Shown: positions 52,046-61,891 of the stretch, piece after piece | How positions within the stretch are numbered: position 1 is the stretch's first letter | How the letters are laid out: each line of letters begins with the position of its first letter | From: Gordius sp. MW1 | Taxonomy: Eukaryota > Nematomorpha > Gordioida > Gordea > Gordiidae | Direction: 5' to 3' | Assembly: GCA_964036665.1 (NCBI GenBank) | Contig: OZ038530.1 | Location: 1,488,001 to 1,552,000, forward strand | Length of the DNA stretch: 64,000 bases | The notes under the pieces: model-generated | What the model was told of the DNA's origin: nothing | Databases searched by the model: none | What the model saw: the letters and a program-made list of their open reading frames with translations, nothing else | Translations under genes and position numbers: made by a program

Positions 52046-52224
52046 TTTACTTAGAGAAAAAATAACTATATTTTAATAAATACTTTTTAGCTATATATAC
52101 AAGGAAAGCGCACAGGTGTGTCCTTTGTGGAGTAGCCCTTATGGGAAATTTTGTCTATTAGATAATCCCTCCCTCCCACCTTTGTATATGTAGGTAAATA
52201 TTTTGCAATAACAAGTAGTAAGGT

Positions 52225-52290
52225 CGGAAATATACTGACAAAGAAAAGATCAAGATTGTCTCCCACTACTTTGAATCAAATGCTATGAGT
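52225..52290 (+). pseudogene. Second hAT transposase C-terminal fragment, opposite strand
   Basis: The plus strand encodes GNILTKKRSRLSP and LNQML, almost identical to the hATC motif of the minus-strand gene at 48849-48915. It is followed at once by the right inverted-repeat arm. It must come from another copy of the same hAT family lying in the opposite direction. Confidence 0.8.
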
Positions 52291-52609
52291 AGTTTAAACG
52301 AGGGACTAAATTTATATTGAATACTCTTAAATTATTAAAAAAGCCGAAAATATAAATATTAAAATTATTTAATTAGAAATAACAGATTTAAAAATCTTGT
52401 TTTAGATCGATTAAAATTAACTTTCTTGAATATATAAATTAAAAGGTCGTCAGACCAGACGAGATTCTGTTTATGTATATGCTATGCCTGCGTCTTTCAT
52501 ACTTAATTTAGGTCACTTATATAAAGATAGTTCAAAGCAAATGTGCACATATGCTACTTAACAATAAAAAATCATAATAAGGATAGCGCCACGCTATAGC
52601 TATACCTCT
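52289..52609 (-). repeat. Right arm of the ~320-bp inverted repeat
   Basis: This is the reverse complement of 46374-46692 with scattered differences and a small indel near 52485 (GCATAGCATAT versus GCACAT). It ends GCTATAGCTATACCTCT. It directly follows a hAT C-terminal coding fragment, so the arm is best read as the 3' UTR and terminus of that hAT family. Confidence 0.8.
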
Positions 52610-54501
52610 CGAGACCTTTTTTTTTGCTCTCAGGAAAATGACAAGCCTTTTTTTTTAATTTGCCCCCCCCCAAGCCGTTAACAAAAAATTTACCAAAAAA
52701 AGTGTATAAATAATGAAAAACACGACAATAAACCTATACATGACAAAATTTCATTTTTAAGGTTGAATAAACTTTAAATTAAAAAAATTAATCATTAAAA
52801 AAATTTAAGTTTAATGAATTTAAACTATACCCCTCCAATGTACTTATGAGGTCTAAGAAACCCCACGAAAGTTATAATTTAACACCACTTAAAGAGTTTT
52901 AAATTTAGAGATTTGGTTTTTTTAGAGTTTTCATAGTGCAAAAGCTACATTTTCTGAAAATTTCATAGGATTTGCTTCAATACTTTTGGAGAGATAAGCG
53001 TTTGGTCAATTAAGAAAGTTTTTTTATTTTTTATCAAATTTTTATTTTATTTTTTACTTAAAATAGTAATTTAAGCATGTGTATAACATTTGGATCAATA
53101 TCGCTAGTTATATTTGTTTATGGAAAACAAGATTTTCGTGCAATAGGCGTCAAAACCCTGTCTGTGTTGATCACACTATATAATATTTTGCGAAAATTGC
53201 AGCGAAAAATGCGAAATGACCATTTTTTAGAGTCTTTTATTTTTTTTACTGTATAATCATTTTATCATGAATTCATGTTTTTTATATTATTCAAACCTTC
53301 TTTTAATAAAAAAAACATTTGCTTTTTATATTTCTACTAACTGTTTGGTCTCCTTTATAAAAATAAAACTTTTCATTTTGATTTTTATTCATTTTCTTTG
53401 TGTTTGGTAAATTGCATATAATTTTAGAATTACTATTTATAATTAAATTTTTTTTTACAAACCTATAAGAGGCTTTAGTAAACTTATCTTTAAAATTTGA
53501 AAAGTGTTACTCTATTGATTTTAAAATTATGATTATTTTAAGAATGGGGTTTTATAAACCCCATAAGTCACTTCAGGGTTGGGATTTCTATAAGTAAATT
53601 GGAGGGATACTAGGAAAATTTTGAAAAAAAAAGCACTAATTTATACAAGAAATGACTATTTTATAAAAAAGTGCAAAATATGGTGTATGAGTTGCAAAAT
53701 AACATATAAGGTTGGGGAAGGAGTGTGTTACATGCGAAGGGGAGAGAAGGAATGAGCGATTCATGTTAGACGCTATGATTGATTACCCCTTTTCTCTCCT
53801 AATAGTGTGCAGGAGAGGAATAAGAAGTGCAAAAGTTTAGGTAAACGCTGTAATATGGCCAAGTATAAGACTTAATCATATATCGATTTATTTGACAATA
53901 TATACATTGAAAAGCTGGTGGTTTTGTCCGACTATTAGGACTAAATAAGTGTAAATTTTGTCTAGTAGAAGCAACAATGCCAAATATTTGTTTAAAAATA
54001 ATATATAAAGTAAATGCCGTTTGCAAAACAGGCCGAGACATCGTAATTACGCAAAATGGTGATAATATTTTCTTGGTTAGTAAATGTTGGTGCAACCAAA
54101 CAAAGCAGGCGCGTAGCCAGGGTCTAGAGAGCCAATGTCGTAAAAGTAAATTTTTTGACACGCCCGGCTGGCAACAAAAGAATTTGAGCAATTTGGGCCC
54201 ATTAAGATTTTATTTTATATAGTGTATTATTTTATTTTTGTGCATTATTATGTCACCTCCTTATTTGATTGTATAATAATTATTAATCGTATTTCTTATC
54301 TAAATATGAAAGTATACCTAAATTACTGCTACAAATTTCATTATTAAGGGCCAGGCAGTTCGGGTATTTTTGAATGGTTTAAGTGGGCCAGGGTGGGTTA
54401 TTAGTTATAAACTCGAACCGGGACGGGTTCGGGTACAAAATTTTAACAAATCTGACCTCTAAAATATAAGATCTGTGTAAAATATACAACATTATAAAAA
54501 A
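52610..54501. other. AT-rich region, no supported gene
   Basis: Long A/T tracts, a poly-C tract near 52664, and no recognisable coding sequence. A 130-codon minus-strand frame at 53799-54191 has no family resemblance. GGCGCGTAGCCAGGGTC at about 54108 looks like a lone transposon end of the GCGTAGCCAGG type. At about 54375-54440 GGGTGGG, CGGGACGGGTTCGGG and similar strings suggest a fragment of a pentamer-rich hAT-N element. Confidence 0.55.
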
Positions 54502-54700
54502 ACTCGGGCCTTCGGCCCTTGTGGGAGGGGGGAAGGGAAGGGGGAGGGAGGTGCAGGAGGCAAGGGGGAACGAAACTCATCTATACTCCGTATAAACGTA
54601 GCATATTTGCTATGCAATTTATGGGCGAGAAAGGTGGGAAGGGGCGAGAATGCCTATAGGGGTGTATAAAATGCAAAATGATTAGTTAATTATTTATACA
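54502..54700 (-). mobile_element. Family X fragment X8 (hairpin end)
   Basis: It begins ACTCGGGCCTTCGGCCC, then a G-rich tract, CTATACTCCGTATAAACG, the internal arm TGCTATGCAATTTATGGGCG and GAGAATGCCTATAGG, and continues into TTAGTTAATTATTTATAC as in X1. The rest of the element is missing. From 54701 to 54942 only AT-rich DNA was seen. Confidence 0.78.
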
Positions 54701-54942
54701 AATATTTAAAAAGTTTAATTTTTGTAAACCCTGCTATTATTGAGGAATAGGTTTTCTTTCATTCATTCTTAATTATCAACTTCTAAATTAATCAAAAGGA
54801 CGAAAGGAACGCAAATAGAGGGTAAGACCTTGGAAAAGCCAATAGTCATCCTTCCAAAACATACAACTTTCAATTTAGAGTTTTTTAGATACTGTATAAA
54901 TTTGAACAATTTGGTGTAGGCGACCTATAATTTGAATTATGA

Positions 54943-54950
54943 CTATAGAC
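54943..54950. repeat. Left 8-bp target duplication of hAT-N2
   Basis: CTATAGAC is repeated exactly at 55995-56002. Confidence 0.85.
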
Positions 54951-55994
54951 TAGAGAACTGCAAAGTTATTTTTTTTCGACCCGAACCCGACCCGACCCAA
55001 ATTTTTTCTAAATTTTCAACCCGAACCCGACCCGAAAGCATTTTAAAATTTTTAACCCGACCCGACCCGAAAGCATTTTAAAATTTTTAACCCGACCCGG
55101 CCCGATCCGAAAGTGTTAAAAAAATTTTAACCGAATTCCTTCCGAACGTGTTTCAAATTTTGTTATCCAACCCGAGAGTAAAAAAAATTGCGGTGTGCAT
55201 GGGCGTTGCCAGGAGGTGGCAGGGAGGAACGGCTGCCCCCCTCTAAATTTAAAAATCTTAGATATTTTATCAAATGGCTAAAATTAAAAAAATGTTTAAT
55301 TTGCCCCTCCCTTAATCATTATTGCCCCCTCTAATTTAATTTCCTGGCTACTCCCATGAGGGTGATTAAAATTTAATCAACAAATTAAGGTGCGATTTAT
55401 GAAACTAAACAGATTTTGATTACTAAATTTATTTTCATAATTTATTATAGATATATATATATATGATAGCATACAGTATCAGGTCACATTCAATTTGAGA
55501 AATAGAGTTTTTCAAATGAATCATTTAATAAATTTAAACATAATCTTATTTGTTTTATGAATATAAATTTATTTAGTTTAAATTAATAATCAACTACCAC
55601 TTCACACTATTTAAATACAATTTAAAAATATTATTTTGTTGATATTTTCACGAGTCAAATTTAAATTTGCGCCCAAATTAAAACAATCAGATTTAAAAAA
55701 ACAAAAAAAATTTAAATTAACTTAATGAATGATCTTCAATTATAAATTTCGATATTAATTAAAAAATATTATACATAATAGCATTATTTTTAAAGATATG
55801 TCCCTTCTGCAATGTAAGATTCATAACCCTTGACCCGACACTTTAAATCCAACCCGACCCGCCCCTAAAGCAGATTAAAATTTTCAACCCGAACCCGATC
55901 CAAAAGCATTTCAAAATTTTTAACTCGACCCGACCCGAAGACATTTCAAAATTTTCGATTGGGTCGGGTCTCGGGTCACCCGTGCAGTTCTCTA
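54951..55994. mobile_element. hAT-type non-autonomous element hAT-N2 (1,044 bp)
   Basis: The termini are TAGAGAACTGCA and its complement, within perfect 8-bp target duplications. Subterminal arrays of CCCGA pentamers lie at about 54979-55110 and about 55830-55985, with repeated CATTTTAAAATTTTTAACCC spacers. No transposase was found. A smaller MITE sits inside at 55198-55358. The architecture parallels hAT-N1, which has CCGAT pentamers in the same places. Confidence 0.9.
55198..55358. mobile_element. MITE nested in hAT-N2
   Basis: The left end CATGGGCGTTGCCAGGA and the complement of the right end CATGGGAGTAGCCAGGA form imperfect inverted repeats. Flanking 8-mers (GCGGTGTG and AGGGTGAT) match only partly, so any duplication has decayed. 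It belongs to the same family as 62791-62936. Confidence 0.72.
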
Positions 55995-56002
55995 CTATAG
56001 AC
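55995..56002. repeat. Right 8-bp target duplication of hAT-N2
   Basis: CTATAGAC is an exact copy of 54943-54950. Confidence 0.85.
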
Positions 56003-56510
56003 TCTATTCAAAACATGCGCATATGTATAGTATAAACAAGATATTAAAAAAACGAAAAAATTTTCCAATCAGACCTTGGCCATTGGTCATTTTTTCTATT
56101 AACAAGAACAATATATTAATTTAATTAAAAAATAAGGCTTTGTGGGGGGGGGGGAGGGGGGGGAGGGGGGGGCACAGGGATCCATATCAGTAGAGGCATA
56201 GGCCCTTGTAGGGGGGCATATGGTTATTATCAATGTTAACCTAATATAGCAATTCAAAAAACGAAGAAAAAAAATTTCGTTTTATACTTTGGCCAATGGT
56301 CATTTTTTTCATTGGTCAGTCGCCAGAACACGGTCAAAAAGGATATAAATACATAAAAGACAAAAAAAACGAAAAAAAAATTTCGATTTATACTTTGGCC
56401 AATGGTCATTTTTTTCATTGGTCAGTAGCCAGGACACGGTAAAAAAGTCATATTATTAATGGAATCAACAAGAACAATATATTAATTTAATTTAAAAAAA
56501 AAATTTTGCC

Positions 56511-56585
56511 CTCTCCGGGTATCGAACCAGCAATTCAGAACGTTCGCCGGGATTCGAACCCACATCAGTAGAGGCATAGGCTTTT
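56511..56585 (-). repeat. tRNA-like module with two T-arm motifs (in X4)
   Basis: On the minus strand, GTGGGTTCGAATCCCGGCG is followed after about 25 bp by GGTTCGATACCCGG. Both match the B box/T-arm of tRNA genes, giving a dimeric appearance. The same pair occurs at 56831-56905. No acceptor stem or clear A box is present, so it is a SINE-type relic. Confidence 0.62.
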
Positions 56586-56830
56586 GTAAGAGGGGGGGGG
56601 CACAGGGACCCATATCAGTAGAGGCATAAGCCCTTGTAGGGGGGGGGCATATGGTAATTATTATCAATGTTAACCTAATATACCAATTCAAAAACGAAAA
56701 AAAATGTTGAGTCACAATTTGGCCAATGGTCATTTTTTTCATTGGTCAGTAGCCAGGACACGATGAAAAAGTCATATTATCAATGGTATTAACAAGAACA
56801 ATATATTAATTTAATTTAAAAAAAAATTTT

Positions 56831-56905
56831 GCCCTCTCCGGGTATCGAACCAGCAATTCAGAACGTTTGCCGGGATTCGAACCCACATCAGTAGAGGCAT
56901 AGGCT
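56831..56905 (-). repeat. Second tRNA-like module (in X4)
   Basis: This copies the 56511-56585 module 320 bp downstream with few changes (GAACGTTTGCC for GAACGTTCGCC). It confirms that the module and its neighbouring core repeat were duplicated together. Confidence 0.62.
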
Positions 56906-57087
56906 TTCGTAGGGGGGGGGGGGGAGGGGGCACAGGGACCCATATCAGTAGAGGCAAGGGCCCTTCTAGGGGAGGGCATAGGATAATTATCAATGTTAAC
57001 CTAATATACCAATTCAAAAACCAGCAATTAAGAACGTTGGACGGACGGACGGACAACAAAAAGCGAGCCCATAAATTGCATAGCAAT

Positions 57088-58081
57088 TAATAGTCATTAG
57101 AAAACAATCTAATTCTACTTACTTTTACCAGCCATTTTCTATCTAGAATTTTACCTGAGGTGAAAACATCAACCGATGAATGATCAATAATGCCAATCCA
57201 CTTTATCAGTGGACATACTATTTAATAAGTTTTCGTTCTCCTGACTATGAAAAATTTCGTTCAGTGGTGCATGTGGTTGTGGGTAGACAAAAAGGTGTGG
57301 TTATATTAGACAGTGGTTTTATTGGCAATTTATAGGCTGTGTCTTGGGACGACAGGTCTCTGGTTTAAGACAATGCCATATACCCTAACTAAACCATTTT
57401 ATTTTAGTAGATGTGTGTGCCATTTCAATCACTGGTGTTGTTAAATTACTAATTTGATTTAACCCGACAGGCATTAGTGTAACCGTAGGTGACGCAATAC
57501 CACTTTTCTCAAAAACTACTTAAGATAAAAACATTTTTTAATTATATTTGATATATTGGATTGAGATAAATCATCTGATACAATTTTATTAATTCTTCTT
57601 CATTGGCTCTTAAAATATAATCGTTCAAAAATCTTAAAAATCGCAATTCCGACCTGCCTTCTTTTATTCAATAATTATGTACACTCAACAATAAGTTTTT
57701 GCAACTTAATTTACATATTTAAAATCTGTATAATATTGCCACATTTTGATAGTAATTTCCAATTCATACGAGCACTTTGAAGACTTTGAATTTGTCTTAA
57801 AGTTGAACGTCACTTACAGGTTACACTGGACAGAGCTTATATGTCTAGCGTAACCTTCTTAATGATTTATTTATAAAACTATGAATCTATTAATAATTTT
57901 TTACTTATTTTTCTTGCCAAAATGATGGAAACAACTTGTGCTACCCAATTTAACAGAATTAACCATTAAAATTTTGTCAATTATAGTCATTAGAGCCACG
58001 AGTAAACGCACCTTCAATAAGTGAGAAGGATCAGCTTATTTACTAATAAAATTATTAGCCTTTAATTTTAAACGGCAATAA
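57088..58081. other. Region without supported genes
   Basis: AT-rich single-copy-looking sequence. No long frame, transposon terminus or RNA gene was recognised. It starts directly after the X4 end with TAATAGTCATTAG. Confidence 0.55.
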
Positions 58082-58378
58082 GCATGGGACTACACTTGTC
58101 CGGATCCGGATGCCTTTGCACCCTCAAACCAAAACAAAGACCCCCTTGTCGAATCTGAAAGAATAAAGTCAGCTAAATACGCAGAACTTAATTCCTCACT
58201 CCCTTTCTGCCCTATAGTGACCACTACCCTTACAACAATAGGTCCTAAAACCCAAGCCTTCCTGAAAGAATTGGGACGCCGTATAGCTGCCAATACCCTT
58301 GACAAAAGGGAAACTTTTTTTTTTAAAACAGAAAATCGGAATTATAATTTGTCATTTCAACGCGATCGCAATTCTTGA
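58082..58378 (+). pseudogene. Non-LTR retrotransposon reverse transcriptase, C-terminal fragment
   Basis: The plus strand is open for 98 codons from just after TAA 58079 to TGA 58376-58378. It encodes WDYTCPDPDAFAPSN, then KSAKYAELNSSLPFCPIV, then KTQAFLKELGRRIAANT and NLSFQRDRN. This is the characteristic C-terminal tail found after the reverse transcriptase of many invertebrate non-LTR elements (a WD.TC.D...PS segment, KY.EL, FLKELGRRI, IQRGN). There is no upstream reverse transcriptase or start codon, so it is a truncated remnant. The exact clade cannot be assigned. A 71-codon frame on the other strand (58090-58305) is its shadow. Confidence 0.75.
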
Positions 58379-59094
58379 ATGTTTACCTCGCATATAATTT
58401 TTATGGTAGTATATAGTTTCATTTAATAAAAGATGTTTGTAAAAAAAAAAAAAAATAATAATAAATTATCAATTTTTGATTAAAACTATTCCCTAGCTTA
58501 GGAACCTTATGAAGTATACAAAATATTTTTTATACAAATAGATTTTACTAGTGCGAGGCTAAGGCGGCGCAAATTTTGGGTTTTATCTGCGGGCTGGGTG
58601 CGGGCCAAAGATTTTATTTGTGTTGGTATGGGCTGAGCCTAAAACCTAAAATTTGGCCCATGTAGGTCTCCTTTATAAAGTATAGACGAGTTTTAGTGCT
58701 CTATAACTAGGCGCGAGTCCTAAAAATTTTTATCTCGATTGACTTAAATATGAAGTTTATGCTGCTTAAATGAGGAATTCTTAATTAAGATATAAAAGTA
58801 GTATTTTTTTGACGGCGCCAGGCCGTCTTACTATTTATACAATCTAAAATACATAAAATTTATTCTATTATCCCTTTTTGTCCATAAAAGAACAAAAAAT
58901 ACAAGGTGTGTATATCACAGAATACCATAGATAAGCAGGGAATTTGAAAAATGTGTTATAAAATATAACACAATGTAGATGGCAGAATATTATCAAATAC
59001 ACATGCATTAATTCTATCAAATAAAATGATAATTTATTAGAGAGTAAAAATTTATAGATTATACACGTAATTTGCTATTAAAATAAATTTATTA
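58379..59094. other. Region without supported genes
   Basis: AT-rich DNA. GGGCTGGGTGCGGGCC and related strings at about 58590-58680 may be a fragment of a pentamer-rich hAT-N element. A GACGGCGCCAGGCCGTC hairpin-like string lies near 58811. Nothing else was recognised. Confidence 0.5.
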
Positions 59095-59790
59095 ATTGCT
59101 ATGCAATTTATGGGCTCCCTTTTGATTTTGTTTACCGATGTCTTGTCACGCTTTGTTTACCGATGTCTTGTCACGCAATGTCTTGTCGCGCTGTTTACTT
59201 TTAATTTTAATTAACTTAACTAGTTTGTGGGTTCGAATCCCGGATTTTTTTGACTCTTATGATTTTTCTTGTTACTACCATTGATAATAAGACTTTTTGG
59301 CCGTCCGCTGGCTGCTGACCAATGAAAAAAATGACCATTGGCCAAAATGTGAATCCAAGTTTTTTTTCGTCTTTTTTTTTTTGACTATTATGATTGTTCC
59401 TGTTACTACCATTGCTATTATGACTTTTTGGCCGTCCGTTGGCTGCTGACCAATGGAATAAAATGAACATTGGCCAAAATGTGATTCGAAAATTTTTTTT
59501 CGTTTTTTTTTACTATTATGAATTTATATCCACTTTTACCGTGTCCTAGCTGCTGACCAATGGAAAAAAATGACCATTGGCCAAAATGTGATTCGAAAAT
59601 TTTTTTTTTTTTTTTTTGACTCTTATGAATTTATATCCCCTTTTACCGTGTCCTGGCTGCTGACCAATGCAAAAAAATGACCATTGGCTAAAGTGAGCAT
59701 CTAAATTTTTTTTTCCATTTTTTGGCTATCATTGACTTATAGAGTATCTGTTGGTACTGACCAATGGAAAAAAATGACCATTGGCCAAAT
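59095..59790 (+). mobile_element. Family X element X5 (lacks hairpin end, different minisatellite)
   Basis: It starts with ATTGCTATGCAATTTATGGG like X2. Where the others have a GGAC tract it has a 25-bp minisatellite. A tRNA-like T-arm GTGGGTTCGAATCCCGG follows at about 59227, then five core repeats (GACCAATG...ACCATTGGCC) ending near 59790. The 3' section with internal arm and GC hairpin is missing. Confidence 0.77.
59127..59191 (+). repeat. 25-bp minisatellite in X5
   Basis: TTTGTTTACCGATGTCTTGTCACGC style units lie at 59127-59151 and 59152-59176, followed by a partial third unit to 59191. It replaces the GGAC tract seen in other copies. Confidence 0.85.
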
Positions 59791-60319
59791 TTTAAATATA
59801 ACCTAAAAATTTATTATAGATGGTCTAACAGACAGCCAACTATGTAATATATATTTTTAACCTTATAAATGCATATATATTTTTTTATTGGGTTAATATA
59901 TTTCATTTAATTAGATTGTGATTTCTTAGAAAACCTAAAAAGTTATAGTTAAAAAAATATAGGTATTAGATTCTAATTTACGATACAATATATTGATAGA
60001 AACTAACACAAAATTTGAAACCTCCTTCAAAGGTATAATCATAGCCCAGCCCGTTATTTCTAATTAAATTCAATCTACTATTAAAACACGAATTATACTT
60101 TATTAGATGGCGCGCGTAAGTTTATATAATTAGTAAAATTTTTCTACGTGTCATAGATATTACACCGCACGTGTGGCCGGGAAATGTCCTATATTTTTAA
60201 AACGAAAAGGTATTTTAGGAATCTGAAAAGGCTATTTTACCCCTGGCCGCCCTGGGCACCTACGGGTAAAGTTTCGAGCGAATCGGGCGGGTAGTTTCAG
60301 AATTTAGCCCCTTTTTAAA
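59791..60319. other. AT-rich DNA with a possible transposon fragment
   Basis: About 60061-60300 is more GC-rich (ATGGCGCGCGTAAG, GGCCGGGAAATGTCC, GCCCTGGGCACC, AAAGTTTCGAGCGAATCGG, CGGGTAGTTTCAGA). It resembles the conserved string with a 'gtttc..aatcgg...agtttc' theme found in many arthropod transposon tails. The exact family is unknown. The rest shows no features. Confidence 0.4.
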
Positions 60320-60953
60320 ACTGAAAGGAATTTTTTTTTAAATTTTTTTTTTTAATTAAATTAATATTTTGTTCTTGTTAATACCATTGATAATATGACT
60401 TTTTGACTGTCCGCTGGCTACTGACCGATGAAATATATTGATTTTCTAAACATAAAGCAGAACTTTATTATTTCATTATCTATATAAATAACATAATATA
60501 ATAACTTCTACTATTTTAATACCAGCATGGTGTGACGGGTTATAGCGCACGACTTTTAAACAGATGCCTCTACTGATATGGTTTCGAATCTCGGCGAGGG
60601 CAAAATTTTTATTTTTTTTAAATTAAATTAATATATGTTTCTTGTTAATAACATTGATAATATGACTTTTTAATCGTCCGCAGGCTACTGACCAATGGAA
60701 AAAATGACCATTGGCCAAATAAATCGAAATTTTTTTTCGTTTTTGAATTGGTTAACATTGATAATTACCCTATGCCCTCCCCTACAAGGGTCTATAACTA
60801 ATTATTTTATATTTAATACACCCCTATAGTCATTCTCACCCCTTCCTACCTTTCTCGCCCATAAATTGCATAGCAAATATGCTACGTTTATACGGAGCCT
60901 TCCCCTACTCCCATTCCCCCCTTCCTCTTCCCACGAGGGCCGAAGGCCCGAGT
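60320..60953 (+). mobile_element. Family X element X6 (hairpin end, lacks terminal arm)
   Basis: The visible order is decayed core sequence (60360-60440), a tRNA-like module, one core repeat (CCAATGG...CCATTGGCC at about 60692-60717), the internal arm CGCCCATAAATTGCATAGC (about 60857-60875), a CT-rich tract and the hairpin GGGCCGAAGGCCC (60937-60949) ending GAGT at 60953. The left boundary is approximate. An apparent frame at 60879-61073 crosses the element end and is not a gene. Confidence 0.72.
60526..60605 (+). repeat. tRNA-like SINE head with A and B boxes (in X6)
   Basis: ATGGTGTGACGGGTTATAGC is a plausible D-arm/A box, followed by GCACGACTTTTAAACAGATG as an anticodon-arm-like segment, and TGGTTTCGAATCTCGG is a good B box. 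This is the most complete tRNA-like copy in the window. A 5' acceptor strand pairing with the 3' GAGGGCA is not evident, so it is a tRNA-derived SINE portion and not a functional tRNA gene. Confidence 0.65.
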
Positions 60954-61061
60954 TTTGAAATATTTTTAATATATATATATATACTTAATAATTTTATTTC
61001 TGTTAGAGACTATAATTTAGTCGTAATATTAAGATATAAAAAAGGAAGCATACTTGTTGAA

Positions 61062-61240
61062 ACCTCGAGGTGACCTCAAGGTGGACCTGAGGTTTTAAGG
61101 ATTTTTTATATGAAAAACCTTGAGGTCATTATAAACCTCGAACCTAACCTTAAGGTTAGGTTTTAGGATGATGAGGTTGTCAATCAACCTCAAACCTGAC
61201 CTTGAGGTTAAGGTTTATAAAACCTCAGGTTTCCCCACCA
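61062..61240. repeat. AACCTCAAGGTT-rich repeat (possible MITE)
   Basis: CCTCAAGGT, CTTGAGG and CTTAAGGTTAGG motifs recur about ten times in both orientations. The right end AAACCTCAGGTTTCCCCACC followed by ACTA resembles a hAT-type terminus. The left end (GTTGAAACCTCGAGG) matches it imperfectly. It abuts, and contributes the first codons to, the reading frame at 61202-61798. Confidence 0.6.
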
Positions 61241-61251
61241 CTAATCACGCC

Positions 61252-61798
61252 CAGCCACATCAGAGCATTCTTAGGCGAGGATATTATCAAAGCTATTAGA
61301 TACCCGCTAATTAGTGTAAAGGACTTTAAAGATATAATTGTTAAATTTGGCATACTTAATCAAGAAGAAATAATAGAAGTCCTTTTTTCTCATTTTGGAA
61401 AAAGTGAATCGAATAAATTAAACGAATTTATTACCAAGTCTCGAAAGCGAAAGGTGGAATCATCTATTTTTGTTTCTACTTACAATCAGGGAAGGTCATA
61501 TTCATATCCCCCAGAAGGTTACTTTTCGATTCAAAGTGAGGCATTAGTGAGTATAAAAATTCACGGCATATACTACATACTAAATCCTTGGACCTCAAAT
61601 TATCATCCTTGCGTTAATTATGAGATCAAGTTATATGATCACGAAATTCTCTTAACTTCCACCCATTTATACCCTGGTTCTTATAATAGCAGCGAATCCT
61701 ATATTAGAGTGGATTTTAAAAATCCTCTACTCATTGAAATTAATGGGCAAACGAAGTGGTTCAAAGTGCAAACGCGTCCGCCACTAACATCTCCTTAA
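61252..61798 (+). CDS. BTB/BACK-PHR-like protein, probable last exon (partial)
   Basis: The frame is open from ATG 61202, but the first ~17 codons lie in the AACCTCAAGG repeat, so the true coding part probably starts at a splice acceptor near CCACATCAG (about 61260). The first part, HIRAFLGEDIIKAIRYPLIS, then FKDIIVKFGILNQEEIIEV, fits the end of the BACK region of BTBD-type proteins (LG.A...IRFP....EF.....SGILT..E...LF). The second part (about residues 90-195), with SEALVSIKIHGIYYIL, YEIKLYDHEILLTS and IRVDFKNPLLIEINGQT, fits a PHR beta-sandwich. Proteins of this type are substrate adaptors of Cul3 ubiquitin ligases. The BTB domain is absent here. It may be a real terminal exon or a stranded gene fragment; the family call rests on eye alignment only. 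Confidence 0.5.
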
Positions 61799-61891
61799 AA
61801 TATTAAATCTTGTCATAGCATAAAATATGGATCGGCAATTTTTGTCTAAATATCGCTAAGCGTAACAAATACTTATGCGGATTAATTGTGC

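Larger units (their letters stand above)
56048..57087 (-). mobile_element. Family X element X4 (lacks hairpin end)
   Basis: Read on the minus strand, it starts at 57087 with the terminal arm (TAAATTGCATAGCAAT complement) and a GGAC tetranucleotide tract at about 57037-57055. Instead of the ~86-bp repeats it carries two to three tandem copies of a block consisting of a tRNA-like module plus one core repeat (CCAATGGTCATTTTTTTCATTGGTCAG). It fades out near 56048 without the GC hairpin. Poly-G tracts (56145-56170, 56590, 56917) interrupt the modules. Confidence 0.72.

Noticed and set aside
53799..54191. Minus-strand frame of 130 codons
   Set aside because: No domain, signal or compositional support; it overlaps a lone GCGTAGCCAGG-type transposon end.
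58090..58305. Minus-strand frame of 71 codons
   Set aside because: It is antisense to a recognisable LINE coding fragment on the plus strand.
60526..60605. Functional tRNA gene
   Set aside because: A- and B-box-like motifs are present, but no acceptor-stem pairing is seen and the segment recurs inside transposons.
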